A stretch of DNA of 20,845 bases from a virus. The position numbers were made by a program, and so were the translations under genes. Shown in pieces: positions 14,518 to 20,845 of the stretch. Below the pieces are notes generated by a model. The model was given only the letters and a program-made list of their open reading frames with translations. It made no database searches and was not told the origin of the DNA. Numbering within the stretch: position 1 is the stretch's first letter; each line of letters starts with the position of its first letter. Location of the stretch: the IMG/VR virus record IMGVR_UViG_3300030107_003973, positions 43,137 to 63,981 of that record, one strand, 5' to 3'.

Positions 14518-14864
14518 GAGTCGTAATCTTGCCAAGTTTTATCGTCAGGAGATCCTGCAGCTTCATAAGCGTCTACAGCAGTTTCTATTTCAGTTTTTCT
14601 AGTTTCTGCCCATGTAAGTAAAGCGGCAACCGTTGTTGATCCTACAGCGTCACTTGTAGCACTTAAATTTGTGTTACCAGTCATATTCCCTGTAGATGCA
14701 TCCTTATTTTGTATTTCATTTTGCCCTGGAAGACTATTCCATAATACACAATGAACAGTGTCAGGAATTGCAGGCATTGAAGAACCTTTATCAGCCCAAT
14801 CAATTCTAAAACTATTATCTACATTTATACTGTCTCCATTTAATATTACTATCTGTGTTGCCAT
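14514..14864 (-). CDS. Putative tail-fibre accessory protein
   Basis: This 116-residue protein begins ATQIVILNGDSINVDNSFRIDW and has a VHCVLWNSLPGQNEIQN segment. The C-terminal region is helical (AALLTWAETRKTEIETAVDAY) and ends DDKTWQDYDS. It has the small size and position, just after the collar gene, of tail-fibre assembly or accessory proteins in other phages. The sequence match is only suggestive. AGGAG precedes its ATG and overlaps the stop of the collar gene. It is the last gene of the right-hand minus-strand module. Confidence 0.6.
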   Translation of the reverse strand: MATQIVILNGDSINVDNSFRIDWADKGSSMPAIPDTVHCVLWNSLPGQNEIQNKDASTGNMTGNTNLSATSDAVGSTTVAALLTWAETRKTEIETAVDAYEAAGSPDDKTWQDYDS

Positions 14865-14873
14865 TAATATCTC

Positions 14874-15554
14874 CTAATGCTTTATAATATAGTTAACCAC
14901 TACATATGGTGAAAATGAATTTGTTCCTGATCCTGTTACAGTTCCAGTTAAATTAGTTGATACAGCCACTGTTCCAGTTAACGTTCCAGATAAAGTGTGT
15001 GAATGATTGTGTCCAGTGCCCGATCCTGCAGAACAAAATTTATCAATATTTACAACGTTAGTAGTTCCACCTTTTCCTGAACCAGGTCCACCAACCGTAC
15101 ATGGACAAATTCTTTGGTAAGGTCCTCGAGGAGGCTCAGAGTTATAAGTACCAAAAGTACAGTGAGTATGAGTAGCAAGTTGAGCTTCTGTTAAAGAAGT
15201 ATTATCAATAGCCCCTGTAACTGTTACTGATTGATTGTTGGTTGTAGTGCTTGTAGCTGCCTGATTGTTAGTAAGTGATACTGTAACAGTATTAGCACCA
15301 CCTGTTCCTGCCATATTATAAGTATTACCATCATAACCTTGAGGCATTTTACCTGCAAGATTAGGAACATTAAAAGTTGTTGATCCATTACCAGCGCCAT
15401 AAGTTGTAGAAATTACAGCAAATAAATCTGCATAATCGGTTCTTGAAATCGCCGCTCCATCGCACAATACATAACCTGCTGGAGCTGTTGCTTTACCCCA
15501 AGGTTTAATTGCACCTACTTCACTTCTGTTTACTATGTCTTGTAAATTAGCCAT
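14874..15554 (-). CDS. Phage tail collar domain protein
   Basis: This 226-residue protein carries a clear phage tail collar domain (microcystin-dependent-protein type). VGAIKPWGKATAPAGYVLCDG lies near residues 13-33, then SRTDYADLFAVISTTYGAG and GSTTFNVPNLAGKMPQGYDG by about 76. Residues after 80 are Thr/Gly/Asn-rich beta repeats, with Cys residues near 132-170 (for example ICPCTV). The C-terminus, NSFSPYVVVNYIIKH, is the usual end of this family. Such proteins form the distal tail or short fibre that contacts the host. The start overlaps the stop of the preceding fibre gene by one base (TAATG). Confidence 0.85.
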   Translation of the reverse strand: MANLQDIVNRSEVGAIKPWGKATAPAGYVLCDGAAISRTDYADLFAVISTTYGAGNGSTTFNVPNLAGKMPQGYDGNTYNMAGTGGANTVTVSLTNNQAATSTTTNNQSVTVTGAIDNTSLTEAQLATHTHCTFGTYNSEPPRGPYQRICPCTVGGPGSGKGGTTNVVNIDKFCSAGSGTGHNHSHTLSGTLTGTVAVSTNLTGTVTGSGTNSFSPYVVVNYIIKH

Positions 15555-16291
15555 TAGTCGTTATATTTCAACCTCCACCCATTTGTTGAATCGTAATATA
15601 CCAGAGCTACACCAGCATTGTTAGTGCTAATTGTTAGATCTGATGCTGCACCCTGAATTTTTTCAGAGTTACGACCAACTGTAATGTTATAAGTAGCGGC
15701 ACTACCTGTGCCATCTATGATTTTAACCTGGTTTCCTATTGAAGGAGAAGCAGGAAGAGTAATTGTAACTGCCGCTGCAGAACAATCAACAAAAATATTA
15801 TCTCCGTCTGAAGCTGTGTAAGGAGAATCGGTATTATCTTTTTCAATCCATGCTTCACCTAAACCAGCAAGAGAAAAAATATCATACCAGTTTGTGCCGT
15901 CAGTAGCCACCATTCGATATTTTCCGTTAGTAATAGTAACTGTATTACCTGTTGCACCCAGTCTTGCAGAAATATCTGCGCCACCAGAAATGTTATTATA
16001 AATTCCGTATGTTTTTTGTGTAGCAGGAAATTGAACTGTATGAGTTGTAGAAACTGTTCCACTAAATACTAATTGACTATTTCTAGCCTGGTTGTTTGCT
16101 TGAGTTTGAGGACCGTCACCATTTGTTAAAGTAGTTGACGTTCCAGTTGTAATTGCGGGTACAGCATAAACACCAGCAATAGCAAATTCAAAAACCTGAG
16201 AAAAATTATTATTAGTGATTGTACCCCAAGTACCAGAATTCGCTCCTGTTACTTGTAATTCTGTTCTTAAACCAGTTGAATAAGTTGACAT
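15554..16291 (-). CDS. Tail fibre protein
   Basis: This 245-residue protein begins STYSTGLRTELQVTGANSGTWGTITN and continues FSQVFEFAIAG, an N-terminus shared by many marine phage fibre proteins. The centre is Thr/Ser/Asn-rich (AITTGTSTTLTNGDG). The C-terminal half has beta strands (YRMVATDGTNWYDIF, AAVTITLPASPSIGNQVKIID) and ends GVALVYYDSTNGWRLKY, typical of a fibre shaft. It lies directly before the collar gene and is preceded by GGAG and a candidate promoter with a perfect TTGACA. It probably forms the shaft to which the collar protein attaches. Confidence 0.7.
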   Translation of the reverse strand: MSTYSTGLRTELQVTGANSGTWGTITNNNFSQVFEFAIAGVYAVPAITTGTSTTLTNGDGPQTQANNQARNSQLVFSGTVSTTHTVQFPATQKTYGIYNNISGGADISARLGATGNTVTITNGKYRMVATDGTNWYDIFSLAGLGEAWIEKDNTDSPYTASDGDNIFVDCSAAAVTITLPASPSIGNQVKIIDGTGSAATYNITVGRNSEKIQGAASDLTISTNNAGVALVYYDSTNGWRLKYND

Positions 16292-16307
16292 TTAATCTCC
16301 TAATAAA

Positions 16308-16336
16308 GTTGTAGTAATTTTTTTAAAGTTTGTCAA
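16308..16336 (-). promoter_or_regulatory. Candidate promoter for the fibre genes
   Basis: On the minus strand, TTGACA (16336-16331) is followed after 17 bp by TACAAC (16313-16308). The -35 box lies in an inverted repeat, AAAGTTT at 16325-16331 and AAACTTT at 16336-16342, with a four-base centre. This may be an operator or a transcript hairpin just past the preceding stop. There is no T-run on the minus strand, so it is not an ordinary terminator. Confidence 0.4.
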
Positions 16337-16341
16337 AACTT

Positions 16342-17268
16342 TTATGCAGCCTTGTGAACTTCTGTCCAACTCATAGAACTGTTAGAATCATCAACTTGAG
16401 ACCAAAAAATCCCGCCTAGTGTTCCTGTACTACTTGTAGCAGAAACTCCAGTTAATGTAAAGCTTACATCTGTTTGAATATTTACCGTTCCTACCGATGA
16501 TGTAGCTTCCTCACTTGGAGCCATATAGCTAGTTTCTTGTGTAGCATCCCCTTCACTAAGGGTGGCACTAACTCCTGTAACAAAAATAGAGGTTAATACA
16601 TCACCTACCGATGAAGTAGCTACTTGACCTGCTGGTTCTACTGTTGGAGAAATTCCAATATCTACAGTTCCTGTAGAGGCATCTAATTCAGGTTCAGAAG
16701 CTGCTACAATAGTTATTCCAGCGTCTCCTGTAATTGAATATGTTCCAATAGCAGTAGTTAATCCTGCGGCTGTTGGAGAAAGTATTTGCTCTGTAACAGC
16801 GGTTATACTTCCTACACTTGATGTTAAGCCATTTCCTGTAGCGCTAGGCGAATTACTAATAGCACCCCATGCCTCATCGCCCCAGCCAACAGGTGCACCT
16901 GTATTTAAATTTGTAGATCTATTCCATCCAACTCTTATATCAACTGTCTGACTTGTCGTACCAACAGCAGTGCTTGCTGAATTTCCTGTAATAGGAAAAA
17001 TAAAATCTGATTGAACAACGTATGTGCCAATAGGTTGCCATGTCGCAACCACACCAGCAGATATTACTGCTTGAGCAATACCTGTAGCCGTTACATCATG
17101 AGTATTAGATGTTAATCCAATACCTGTGACAGAAATAACCTGATCGGTAGTAACGGTTACATCTTCAGTAGATGACGTGAGGCCTTCACCTGTAGCTGCT
17201 ACAGGAGCAAATTCACTCCATGCACCTGAGCCCCAAGTCAGTCGGCCCCATCCTTGGACGGAAGCCAT
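16342..17268 (-). CDS. Repetitive tail fibre/virion protein with WG motif
   Basis: This 308-residue protein begins GWGRLTWGSGAWSEF, a WG motif also echoed at VGWGDEAWGAIS near residues 127-138. Most of the rest is built from degenerate repeats of about 20-40 residues around G-x-G-L-T-S-S-x-x-D/S-V and SATSSVGTV. Examples are GEGLTSSTEDVTV, GIGLTSNTHDVTA, GNGLTSSVGSITA and GVSATSSTGTLGG. Ser, Thr, Val and Gly dominate and there is no Cys. Such repeats form elongated beta structures in fibres. SD-like GGAGATAAATT precedes the ATG. It belongs to the tail part of the right-hand module. The high Ser/Thr content makes it a possible glycosylation target, which is speculation. Confidence 0.7.
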   Translation of the reverse strand: MASVQGWGRLTWGSGAWSEFAPVAATGEGLTSSTEDVTVTTDQVISVTGIGLTSNTHDVTATGIAQAVISAGVVATWQPIGTYVVQSDFIFPITGNSASTAVGTTSQTVDIRVGWNRSTNLNTGAPVGWGDEAWGAISNSPSATGNGLTSSVGSITAVTEQILSPTAAGLTTAIGTYSITGDAGITIVAASEPELDASTGTVDIGISPTVEPAGQVATSSVGDVLTSIFVTGVSATLSEGDATQETSYMAPSEEATSSVGTVNIQTDVSFTLTGVSATSSTGTLGGIFWSQVDDSNSSMSWTEVHKAA

Positions 17269-17278
17269 AATTTATCTC

Positions 17279-17728
17279 CTATGCGATTCTTAAAATTGCG
17301 GCAGTCGCTTCAGCGGCAGGGAATGTAATTGTAAATGTTCCAGCAGATGAAGATTTAACTCCACCAAAATCTAAAACACAAACAGCAGCATTCGTAGTTA
17401 ATCCTGATACTGTAGAAAAATTGTAAATTACAGCGGCTTGAGCTGAAATAGTTGCACTCGTGAAAGATAAGTCAGGTGAAAAATCACAAACAGCCGTATC
17501 GCCAGATAATACTGGTGTTACTGATGTTAATGCTCCTCCTCCTGCAGCGTATGTTCCTGATGCACCTACTTCATCTGGTGTTCCATATGCAGTAGTTGAT
17601 TTACTTAATGTTGCTTCTGAATCGTAAAGCGCTAATTTAAAAGTGTTCCCTGTCGTAGCTGTAAAATTATGTAAGCCTTTCAGAATCTCCACTTTAAAAC
17701 TGTTACAAACAGCTTGAGTTATTGCCAT
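17279..17728 (-). CDS. Conserved phage tail-type structural protein
   Basis: This 149-residue protein has the sequence pattern of a protein common in phages next to connector and tail genes. QAVCNSFKVEILKGLHNFT is at the N-terminus, then TFKLALYDSEATLSKSTTAY, and AAVIYNFSTVSGL in the middle. VCVLDFGGVKSSSAGTFTITF and a C-terminal AAILRIA follow. It looks like a single beta-sandwich domain. I know no assigned role, although tail or neck placement is likely from context. AGGAGG lies just before the ATG, so expression is probably strong. It is separated by nine bases from the head-tail adaptor gene. Confidence 0.7.
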   Translation of the reverse strand: MAITQAVCNSFKVEILKGLHNFTATTGNTFKLALYDSEATLSKSTTAYGTPDEVGASGTYAAGGGALTSVTPVLSGDTAVCDFSPDLSFTSATISAQAAVIYNFSTVSGLTTNAAVCVLDFGGVKSSSAGTFTITFPAAEATAAILRIA

Positions 17729-17737
17729 GTTGACCTC

Positions 17738-18403
17738 CTATGGGTTCTTTGACTCGAGAGGGATACGAATAACGCCATCTCGAAATTCGTCTCTGCGATC
17801 CCGCCCCATCTCATATGTAGCAAGAGCCTGCACAGACTGATTAAACATTTTATCATAATATTGTATCATATCTGCTGGACCTTTCAAGTATCCAAGTGCT
17901 TGTAAAATACAACCATATAATAGCACGTTGGGAGCATTTTGACTTAACCAAGTAGATGTTTGTGTACTTGATAAACCATCAGGCTTGTACGTGTATGCGA
18001 GCTCTACATCTAATGCAGCGTTCGGAGTTGGCGCAATATAGTGCGTATCTTGGTCCCACATAGCGTAATACTTAGGAGTACCAGTTGCCGTTCTATCAGG
18101 CCAGTATTCATTCATAAACGAAATATCTTTTTGTAGCAAGAAAGTTCTGTCAGGTGAACTTGAAGCACTATCATAAATTTGAACATAACGTGAATTTTGC
18201 CAATCACCAGGAAGAGGAATAAAAGGATTTCCTATAGTTAATGTAGCATTATCATATTTACGATAGTAAGTAAGATCTATCGTTCTCATTATTTGATCTT
18301 CAATAGATTTTATAAAAGGTTGAATAATACTATCAGATAAAACATTAGTATCTGTTTCAGTATAATTTCTTACATTACTATTTAAATCTGAATAATCGGT
18401 CAT
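17738..18403 (-). CDS. Head-tail adaptor-like protein
   Basis: This 221-residue protein is consistent with the phage head-tail adaptor family (SU10 type). LSDSIIQPFIKSIEDQIMRTI at about 22-42 is the first helix. FIPLPGDWQNSRYVQI follows at about 61-76. Then comes a beta-rich middle (HYIAPTPNAALDVELAYTYK) and a long C-terminal helical region (NVLLYGCILQALGYL to MFNQSVQALATYEMGRDRR). Its function would be joining the portal to the tail machinery. The ATG forms an ATGA overlap with the upstream gene, and it lies between the gp4-like gene and the tail genes, which fits. Confidence 0.7.
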   Translation of the reverse strand: MTDYSDLNSNVRNYTETDTNVLSDSIIQPFIKSIEDQIMRTIDLTYYRKYDNATLTIGNPFIPLPGDWQNSRYVQIYDSASSSPDRTFLLQKDISFMNEYWPDRTATGTPKYYAMWDQDTHYIAPTPNAALDVELAYTYKPDGLSSTQTSTWLSQNAPNVLLYGCILQALGYLKGPADMIQYYDKMFNQSVQALATYEMGRDRRDEFRDGVIRIPLESKNP

Positions 18404-18789
18404 GATGTACTCACTGTAACATTTCCTAAGAAACTTTGCATCTTAGTTATTTTAGAAGGTTGTTGAATACTTAAAGGCATCATACTTTTAACAGTAACTA
18501 CGGACCCATCGGAAAGAGTAGTTGTTTCATCTAAAGTTTGAAAAAAATTGGGAGCTATACCTACTACTCCTACTTCAATTGTAGCATCTGCTCTTTGAGG
18601 TTTTGCATGTTCTAATGATTGTGCATCGGTAGGATGATTAGTAGGATTTAATAAAGGAGATTTAGGCTCGTATTCTGAAATATGAACCCAGGCTCCTGTC
18701 CATTCTTGAACCATCTCATTGTATGGATAAGCCATTCCGTCACGATCAGAAATTCTTAATGCAAATCTACCAGAAACGTAACGACCCAT
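18400..18789 (-). CDS. Small conserved phage structural protein, Cys-less variant
   Basis: This 129-residue protein reads FALRISDRDGMAYPYNEMV, then EWTGAWVHISEYEPKSPLL and a less conserved tail. The core resembles a phage protein type with ICDRCGFxYP...E...G..VC..C, in which two Cys pairs probably bind zinc. Here the pairs read S-DR-D and H-I-S, and the protein contains no Cys at all. ERxEPKxPQL-like wording is kept. It is coupled by a one-base overlap to the gp4-like gene and by ATGA to the adaptor gene, so a head-tail joining role is likely. No exact position in the particle is known to me. Confidence 0.65.
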   Translation of the reverse strand: MGRYVSGRFALRISDRDGMAYPYNEMVQEWTGAWVHISEYEPKSPLLNPTNHPTDAQSLEHAKPQRADATIEVGVVGIAPNFFQTLDETTTLSDGSVVTVKSMMPLSIQQPSKITKMQSFLGNVTVSTS

Positions 18790-19493
18790 TAGTATGTCCC
18801 CGCTATAATTCCTAGTTGAGGCACAAAGTGAGAACTTACATTTCCTCTATTAGTGTCTGCTGCTCTTCTAAATTCTTCTTCATAAGCAATCTTTAAAATC
18901 TGCGTTCTCTCGGGAGCATATTTTAAAGCAATATAATAAGCAAGCCCTGCTGTTAAACACGGTAAAAAAGAAAAAGGTATTTCTGCATTATTAGTGTAAG
19001 CACCTGAATCTTTCATTCGTAACATAGCATAATAAACTACAGTATAAGCTACATCTGCTGCCGGATATAAATACAAAGTAGGGTTAATAGTTTTTTCAAA
19101 ATAAAATTGCGTAGGTCTTCCACCAGAAGTTTTAACCGTATAATTTAAATATGTTGAACGACTAATTGGAGAACATGAATATTCATTATTACTTGAATCA
19201 CGAATAACCATATCGGTTATTTCTACGATTTCAGATGCAGCGTTTGCACCTGCACCATACAAAGCAGTGCCAGATAAACTGGTTGTATCTGCTGCTAACG
19301 CAGCAGTTTGCTTTTGTATTGTCCAAAGATTAAGTCCTCTATTAGACCATTCAGCCAATAAAAGATTTAATGATCTTCGAGCAGTTTTTAATTCATAACC
19401 ACTTCGATCTTGGATTCCACATCGTTCAAAAGCCTCTTCAATAATTTCACTTATTGAAAGGTTAAAATCAGCAGTGCTTGCATATGTTGGCAT
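18789..19493 (-). CDS. P22 gp4-like tail accessory/connector protein
   Basis: This 234-residue protein has LSISEIIEEAFERCGIQDRSGYELKTARRSLNLLLAEWSNRGLNLWTI at about residues 12-59. This is the hallmark helical start of P22 gp4-like packaged-DNA-stabilising proteins. A middle beta region follows (ISRSTYLNYTVKTSGGRPTQFYF, then PTLYLYPAADVAYTVVYYAML). The last part is helical (CLTAGLAYYIALKYAPER, AYEEEFRRAADTNR). It would close the portal and carry the tail. The length is normal for this kind of protein in marine phages. It overlaps both neighbours by one base. The family call is from recognition of the pattern, not a search. Confidence 0.75.
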   Translation of the reverse strand: MPTYASTADFNLSISEIIEEAFERCGIQDRSGYELKTARRSLNLLLAEWSNRGLNLWTIQKQTAALAADTTSLSGTALYGAGANAASEIVEITDMVIRDSSNNEYSCSPISRSTYLNYTVKTSGGRPTQFYFEKTINPTLYLYPAADVAYTVVYYAMLRMKDSGAYTNNAEIPFSFLPCLTAGLAYYIALKYAPERTQILKIAYEEEFRRAADTNRGNVSSHFVPQLGIIAGTY

Positions 19494-19870
19494 TATCTAT
19501 TGATCTTGCCTTTTTTACGAGCCTTACTTCCAAATTTACCATAAGATTCATCTCTACTTGCTTTTAATTGTTTTTTAGTTCTTTTCTTTTTAATACGCAT
19601 AGCAATAGATTCATCTTTACGATCTTTATAACCTTGCTTCTTTTTCTTTTTAACCTTACCACCTTTTTTCATGCCAGCGGGACCACGATCCATTAACATA
19701 GTAGGCATACGTTTTGATCTTTCATCAACACCATATCCTCTTGAATACATCATGTCACCTGTACGACCACCCATATTCATTTTTTTAACTTTTCCACCAC
19801 CTCGCATTTTAGCTGTTTTTTTAACAGTTCCTCCGCCTCGCATTTTAGCTGTTTTCTTTTTACCCATCAT
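19493..19870 (-). CDS. Lys/Gly/Met-rich basic protein with tandem repeats
   Basis: This 125-residue protein is extremely basic. The N-terminus has two copies of a 12-residue unit, KKTAKMRGGG followed by T/K and V, then a degenerate KKMNMGGRTG. The centre is MMYSRGYGVDERSKRMPTML, and the rest is Lys clusters (KVKKKKKQGYK, IKKKRTKKQL, SKARKKGKIN). No fold is expected for most of it, and DNA or RNA binding or a role inside the virion is plausible. Similar KKGGKV-type proteins are frequent in marine phages. Its start gives an ATGA overlap with the gene upstream, and GGAGG lies eight bases before it. Confidence 0.65.
   Translation of the reverse strand: MMGKKKTAKMRGGGTVKKTAKMRGGGKVKKMNMGGRTGDMMYSRGYGVDERSKRMPTMLMDRGPAGMKKGGKVKKKKKQGYKDRKDESIAMRIKKKRTKKQLKASRDESYGKFGSKARKKGKINR
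19800..19855 (-). repeat. 36-bp-period tandem repeat in the basic protein gene
   Basis: An identical 20-bp stretch occurs at 19800-19819 and 19836-19855, an offset of 36 bp, which is 12 codons. It encodes the repeated KTAKMRGGG unit in frame. Repeat number could vary among relatives. Confidence 0.8.
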
Positions 19871-20451
19871 GATAGACCTCCATTGATCTGTTTGTATTTA
19901 TTAGCACGAGATACCACAACGTCTTGATAGTATTCGTCAGGCCACATCTTATAATAACCTTGTTTGTGCAATTTACCAGAAGCTTGCTGCAATTGCGAGA
20001 ACTTTTGTACCAACATCATAGAATATTTATAATCGGGACCAGACACATTTGTATCCTTATTTGGCGAAACTAGAAACTTTTGTTCTTGTTCAGTAGCTGG
20101 ATTAGAAGGATGAAAGCTCATAAAATATAAGTCTTTTCTATTATACCATTCATTAAAATCTTCAGTAGCCATGTGAAGTTCATTTGGAGAATAACTAAAA
20201 TAAGGGTCACAAAATATAAGAATTTCTGAAACCGAAAAATCTAAATTTTTTAAACAGTTATTTAATTCTTTTTTGTAGGGACTATATTTAGATTTTACAG
20301 TCACCCATACCTTTTTATCTAGCCAAGCTTTTTTAGCAAAAGGACAGGCAGGTACCCCACCTAAATGAAGATTAGGAACTTCTAAAAAATGTTTAGACCA
20401 AAGTCTAACATCTTCAATTATCTGTTGCCTTGTCGGTTGTAACTTTTCCAT
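19867..20451 (-). CDS. Conserved phage protein of unknown function, WSKHFLEVP type
   Basis: This 194-residue protein reads EDVRLWSKHFLEVPNLHLGG, then PACPFAKKAWLDKKVWVTVK, EILIFCDPYFSYSPNELH, FMSFHPSNPATEQEQKFLV, KYSMMLVQKFSQLQQAS and YYKMWPDEYYQDVVVSRAN. It is soluble, with conserved-looking Cys and His residues (C36, and a C within FCDP). The segments look strongly constrained, which suggests an enzyme or a binding protein, but I do not recognise a named family. Its start lies inside the end of the small 45-residue gene, and its stop overlaps the basic protein start as ATGA. It has no signal peptide. Confidence 0.65.
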   Translation of the reverse strand: MEKLQPTRQQIIEDVRLWSKHFLEVPNLHLGGVPACPFAKKAWLDKKVWVTVKSKYSPYKKELNNCLKNLDFSVSEILIFCDPYFSYSPNELHMATEDFNEWYNRKDLYFMSFHPSNPATEQEQKFLVSPNKDTNVSGPDYKYSMMLVQKFSQLQQASGKLHKQGYYKMWPDEYYQDVVVSRANKYKQINGGLS

Positions 20452-20555
20452 GATTTTAACTTATGTTTATTCTTAGGTTTAGATCTTGAAGAATGACCAA
20501 TTGAAGTTCTTTTTTTAACAGGAGTAAAGTATTCGTTTGTTATTTTTTGTGCCAT
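20418..20555 (-). CDS. Small basic phage protein, TSIG...RPKNKHK type
   Basis: This 45-residue gene on the minus strand starts at ATG 20555 and ends at TAA 20420-20418. It reads AQKITNEYFTPVKKRTSIGH, then SSRSKPKNKHKLKSWKSYN and RQGNR. I recall a very similar small basic protein in marine phages, with TSIG, a Lys/Arg-rich NKHK core and W-K-x-Y at the end. It overlaps the next gene by 34 bases in another frame. No strong ribosome site is seen, so coupling to the membrane peptide three bases upstream is likely. The function is unknown. Confidence 0.65.
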   Translation of the reverse strand: MAQKITNEYFTPVKKRTSIGHSSRSKPKNKHKLKSWKSYNRQGNR

Positions 20556-20558
20556 ATT

Positions 20559-20630
20559 TTACAAATAAGTAAGAGCTCCAACAACCCATAGAGTTCCAAA
20601 AAATATATATGCTATAGTTACTGGTTCCAT
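20559..20630 (-). CDS. 23-residue single-span membrane peptide
   Basis: This very short ORF runs MEPVTIAYIFFGTLWVVGAL to TYL, a single hydrophobic helix from about residue 4 to 23. Its ATG overlaps the stop of the preceding gene by one base (TAATG), the same arrangement used by many genes of this window, and it fills an otherwise empty gap. It could be a small membrane-active phage peptide, but there is no evidence of lysis function. Length alone keeps the call tentative. Confidence 0.45.
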   Translation of the reverse strand: MEPVTIAYIFFGTLWVVGALTYL

Positions 20631-20833
20631 TAATCCCACTTCGCTTTTGCTCTTAATGACCAACGTTCAAATGCTGATGCATCTATATCTTTTTTTACCA
20701 TCGTGGCACCTTCTGGTATTTCATTATAAAGAGCAATTACTTCACCGTCTTTAATTTCAACAATGCCCGGTCCACAAAAAGCATCTTTATCATATCCTGT
20801 ATTTTTCTTTTTAAGTAATCGTACTTCTTTCAT
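20630..20833 (-). CDS. Small hypothetical protein
   Basis: This 67-residue protein begins KEVRLLKKKNTGYDKDAFCG and contains PGIVEIKDGEVIALYNEIPEGATMV, then a C-terminal FERWSLRAKAKW. It looks like a small beta-rich domain with a short final helix, contains a single Cys (C19) and has no membrane segment. I do not recognise it. No clear ribosome site is visible before ATG 20833. It is the first gene of the right-hand minus-strand run within the window, although a gene further upstream may lie outside. Confidence 0.55.
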   Translation of the reverse strand: MKEVRLLKKKNTGYDKDAFCGPGIVEIKDGEVIALYNEIPEGATMVKKDIDASAFERWSLRAKAKWD

Positions 20834-20845
20834 ACATTTAGATAA

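Noticed and set aside
15859-16062. Hydrophobic minus-strand 67-residue frame that could pass for a membrane protein
   Set aside because: It is a shifted frame of the tail fibre gene, which has coherent family features; no ribosome site.
19671-19886. Plus-strand 71-residue frame with repeated PPRILAVF
   Set aside because: The repeats are the reverse strand of the tandem repeats in the basic protein; no independent support.
1-20845. tRNA genes, CRISPR arrays, integrase, transposase or attachment sites
   Set aside because: No cloverleaf, spaced repeats, recombinase motif or terminal inverted repeats were seen while reading both strands.

Overview
The window is part of the genome of a tailed phage (or prophage-like contig), very probably a marine phage infecting an AT-rich alphaproteobacterium of the SAR11/Pelagibacter type. 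The evidence is the strongly AT-rich sequence, tightly packed genes with ATGA/TAATG overlaps, and many virion proteins of types common in marine metagenomic phages. These include a head-tail adaptor, a P22-gp4-like connector, a tail-collar protein, a repetitive WG-motif fibre and a protein with a tape-measure-like C-terminal motif. The host assignment is inference. No tRNA, rRNA, integrase, CRISPR array or IS element was seen.

Layout. (1) 1-3283, minus strand: three virion-associated proteins, one cut by the window edge. (2) 3284-3415: divergent intergenic region with a candidate promoter. (3) 3416-7594, plus: a cargo operon containing a 2OG-Fe(II) oxygenase, a small conserved protein, a GT9-like glycosyltransferase, an arginase/UPF0489-like protein with a DxHxD site, an HxD cupin-like oxygenase, a GT-A-like glycosyltransferase and a second 2OG oxygenase. 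(4) 7627-11311, plus: a large tail/connector protein, a run of small conserved proteins and another 2OG oxygenase whose only plausible start is ATA or ATC. (5) 11308-11523, minus: a lone small coiled-coil, Cys-rich gene with its own candidate promoter. (6) 11630-14517, plus: a second cargo operon with four 2OG-Fe(II) oxygenase-like genes around a DUF6065-like gene. (7) 14514-20833, minus: the tail-fibre, tail and connector module, preceded by small basic or membrane ORFs.

The most unusual feature is the density of putative non-haem iron oxygenases: eight in about 11 kb, interleaved with virion genes and joined to two different glycosyltransferases and a possible ureohydrolase-fold enzyme. A reasonable hypothesis is that these genes form a modification system acting on virion or fibre proteins, peptides or surface glycans, but no substrate can be read from the sequence. 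Four genes would be missed by a routine ORF search: the truncated 1-1332 gene, the 55-aa gene at 9937, the 45-aa gene at 20418-20555 and the 23-aa membrane peptide at 20559-20630. The oxygenase at 10468 would be called about 80 residues too short.
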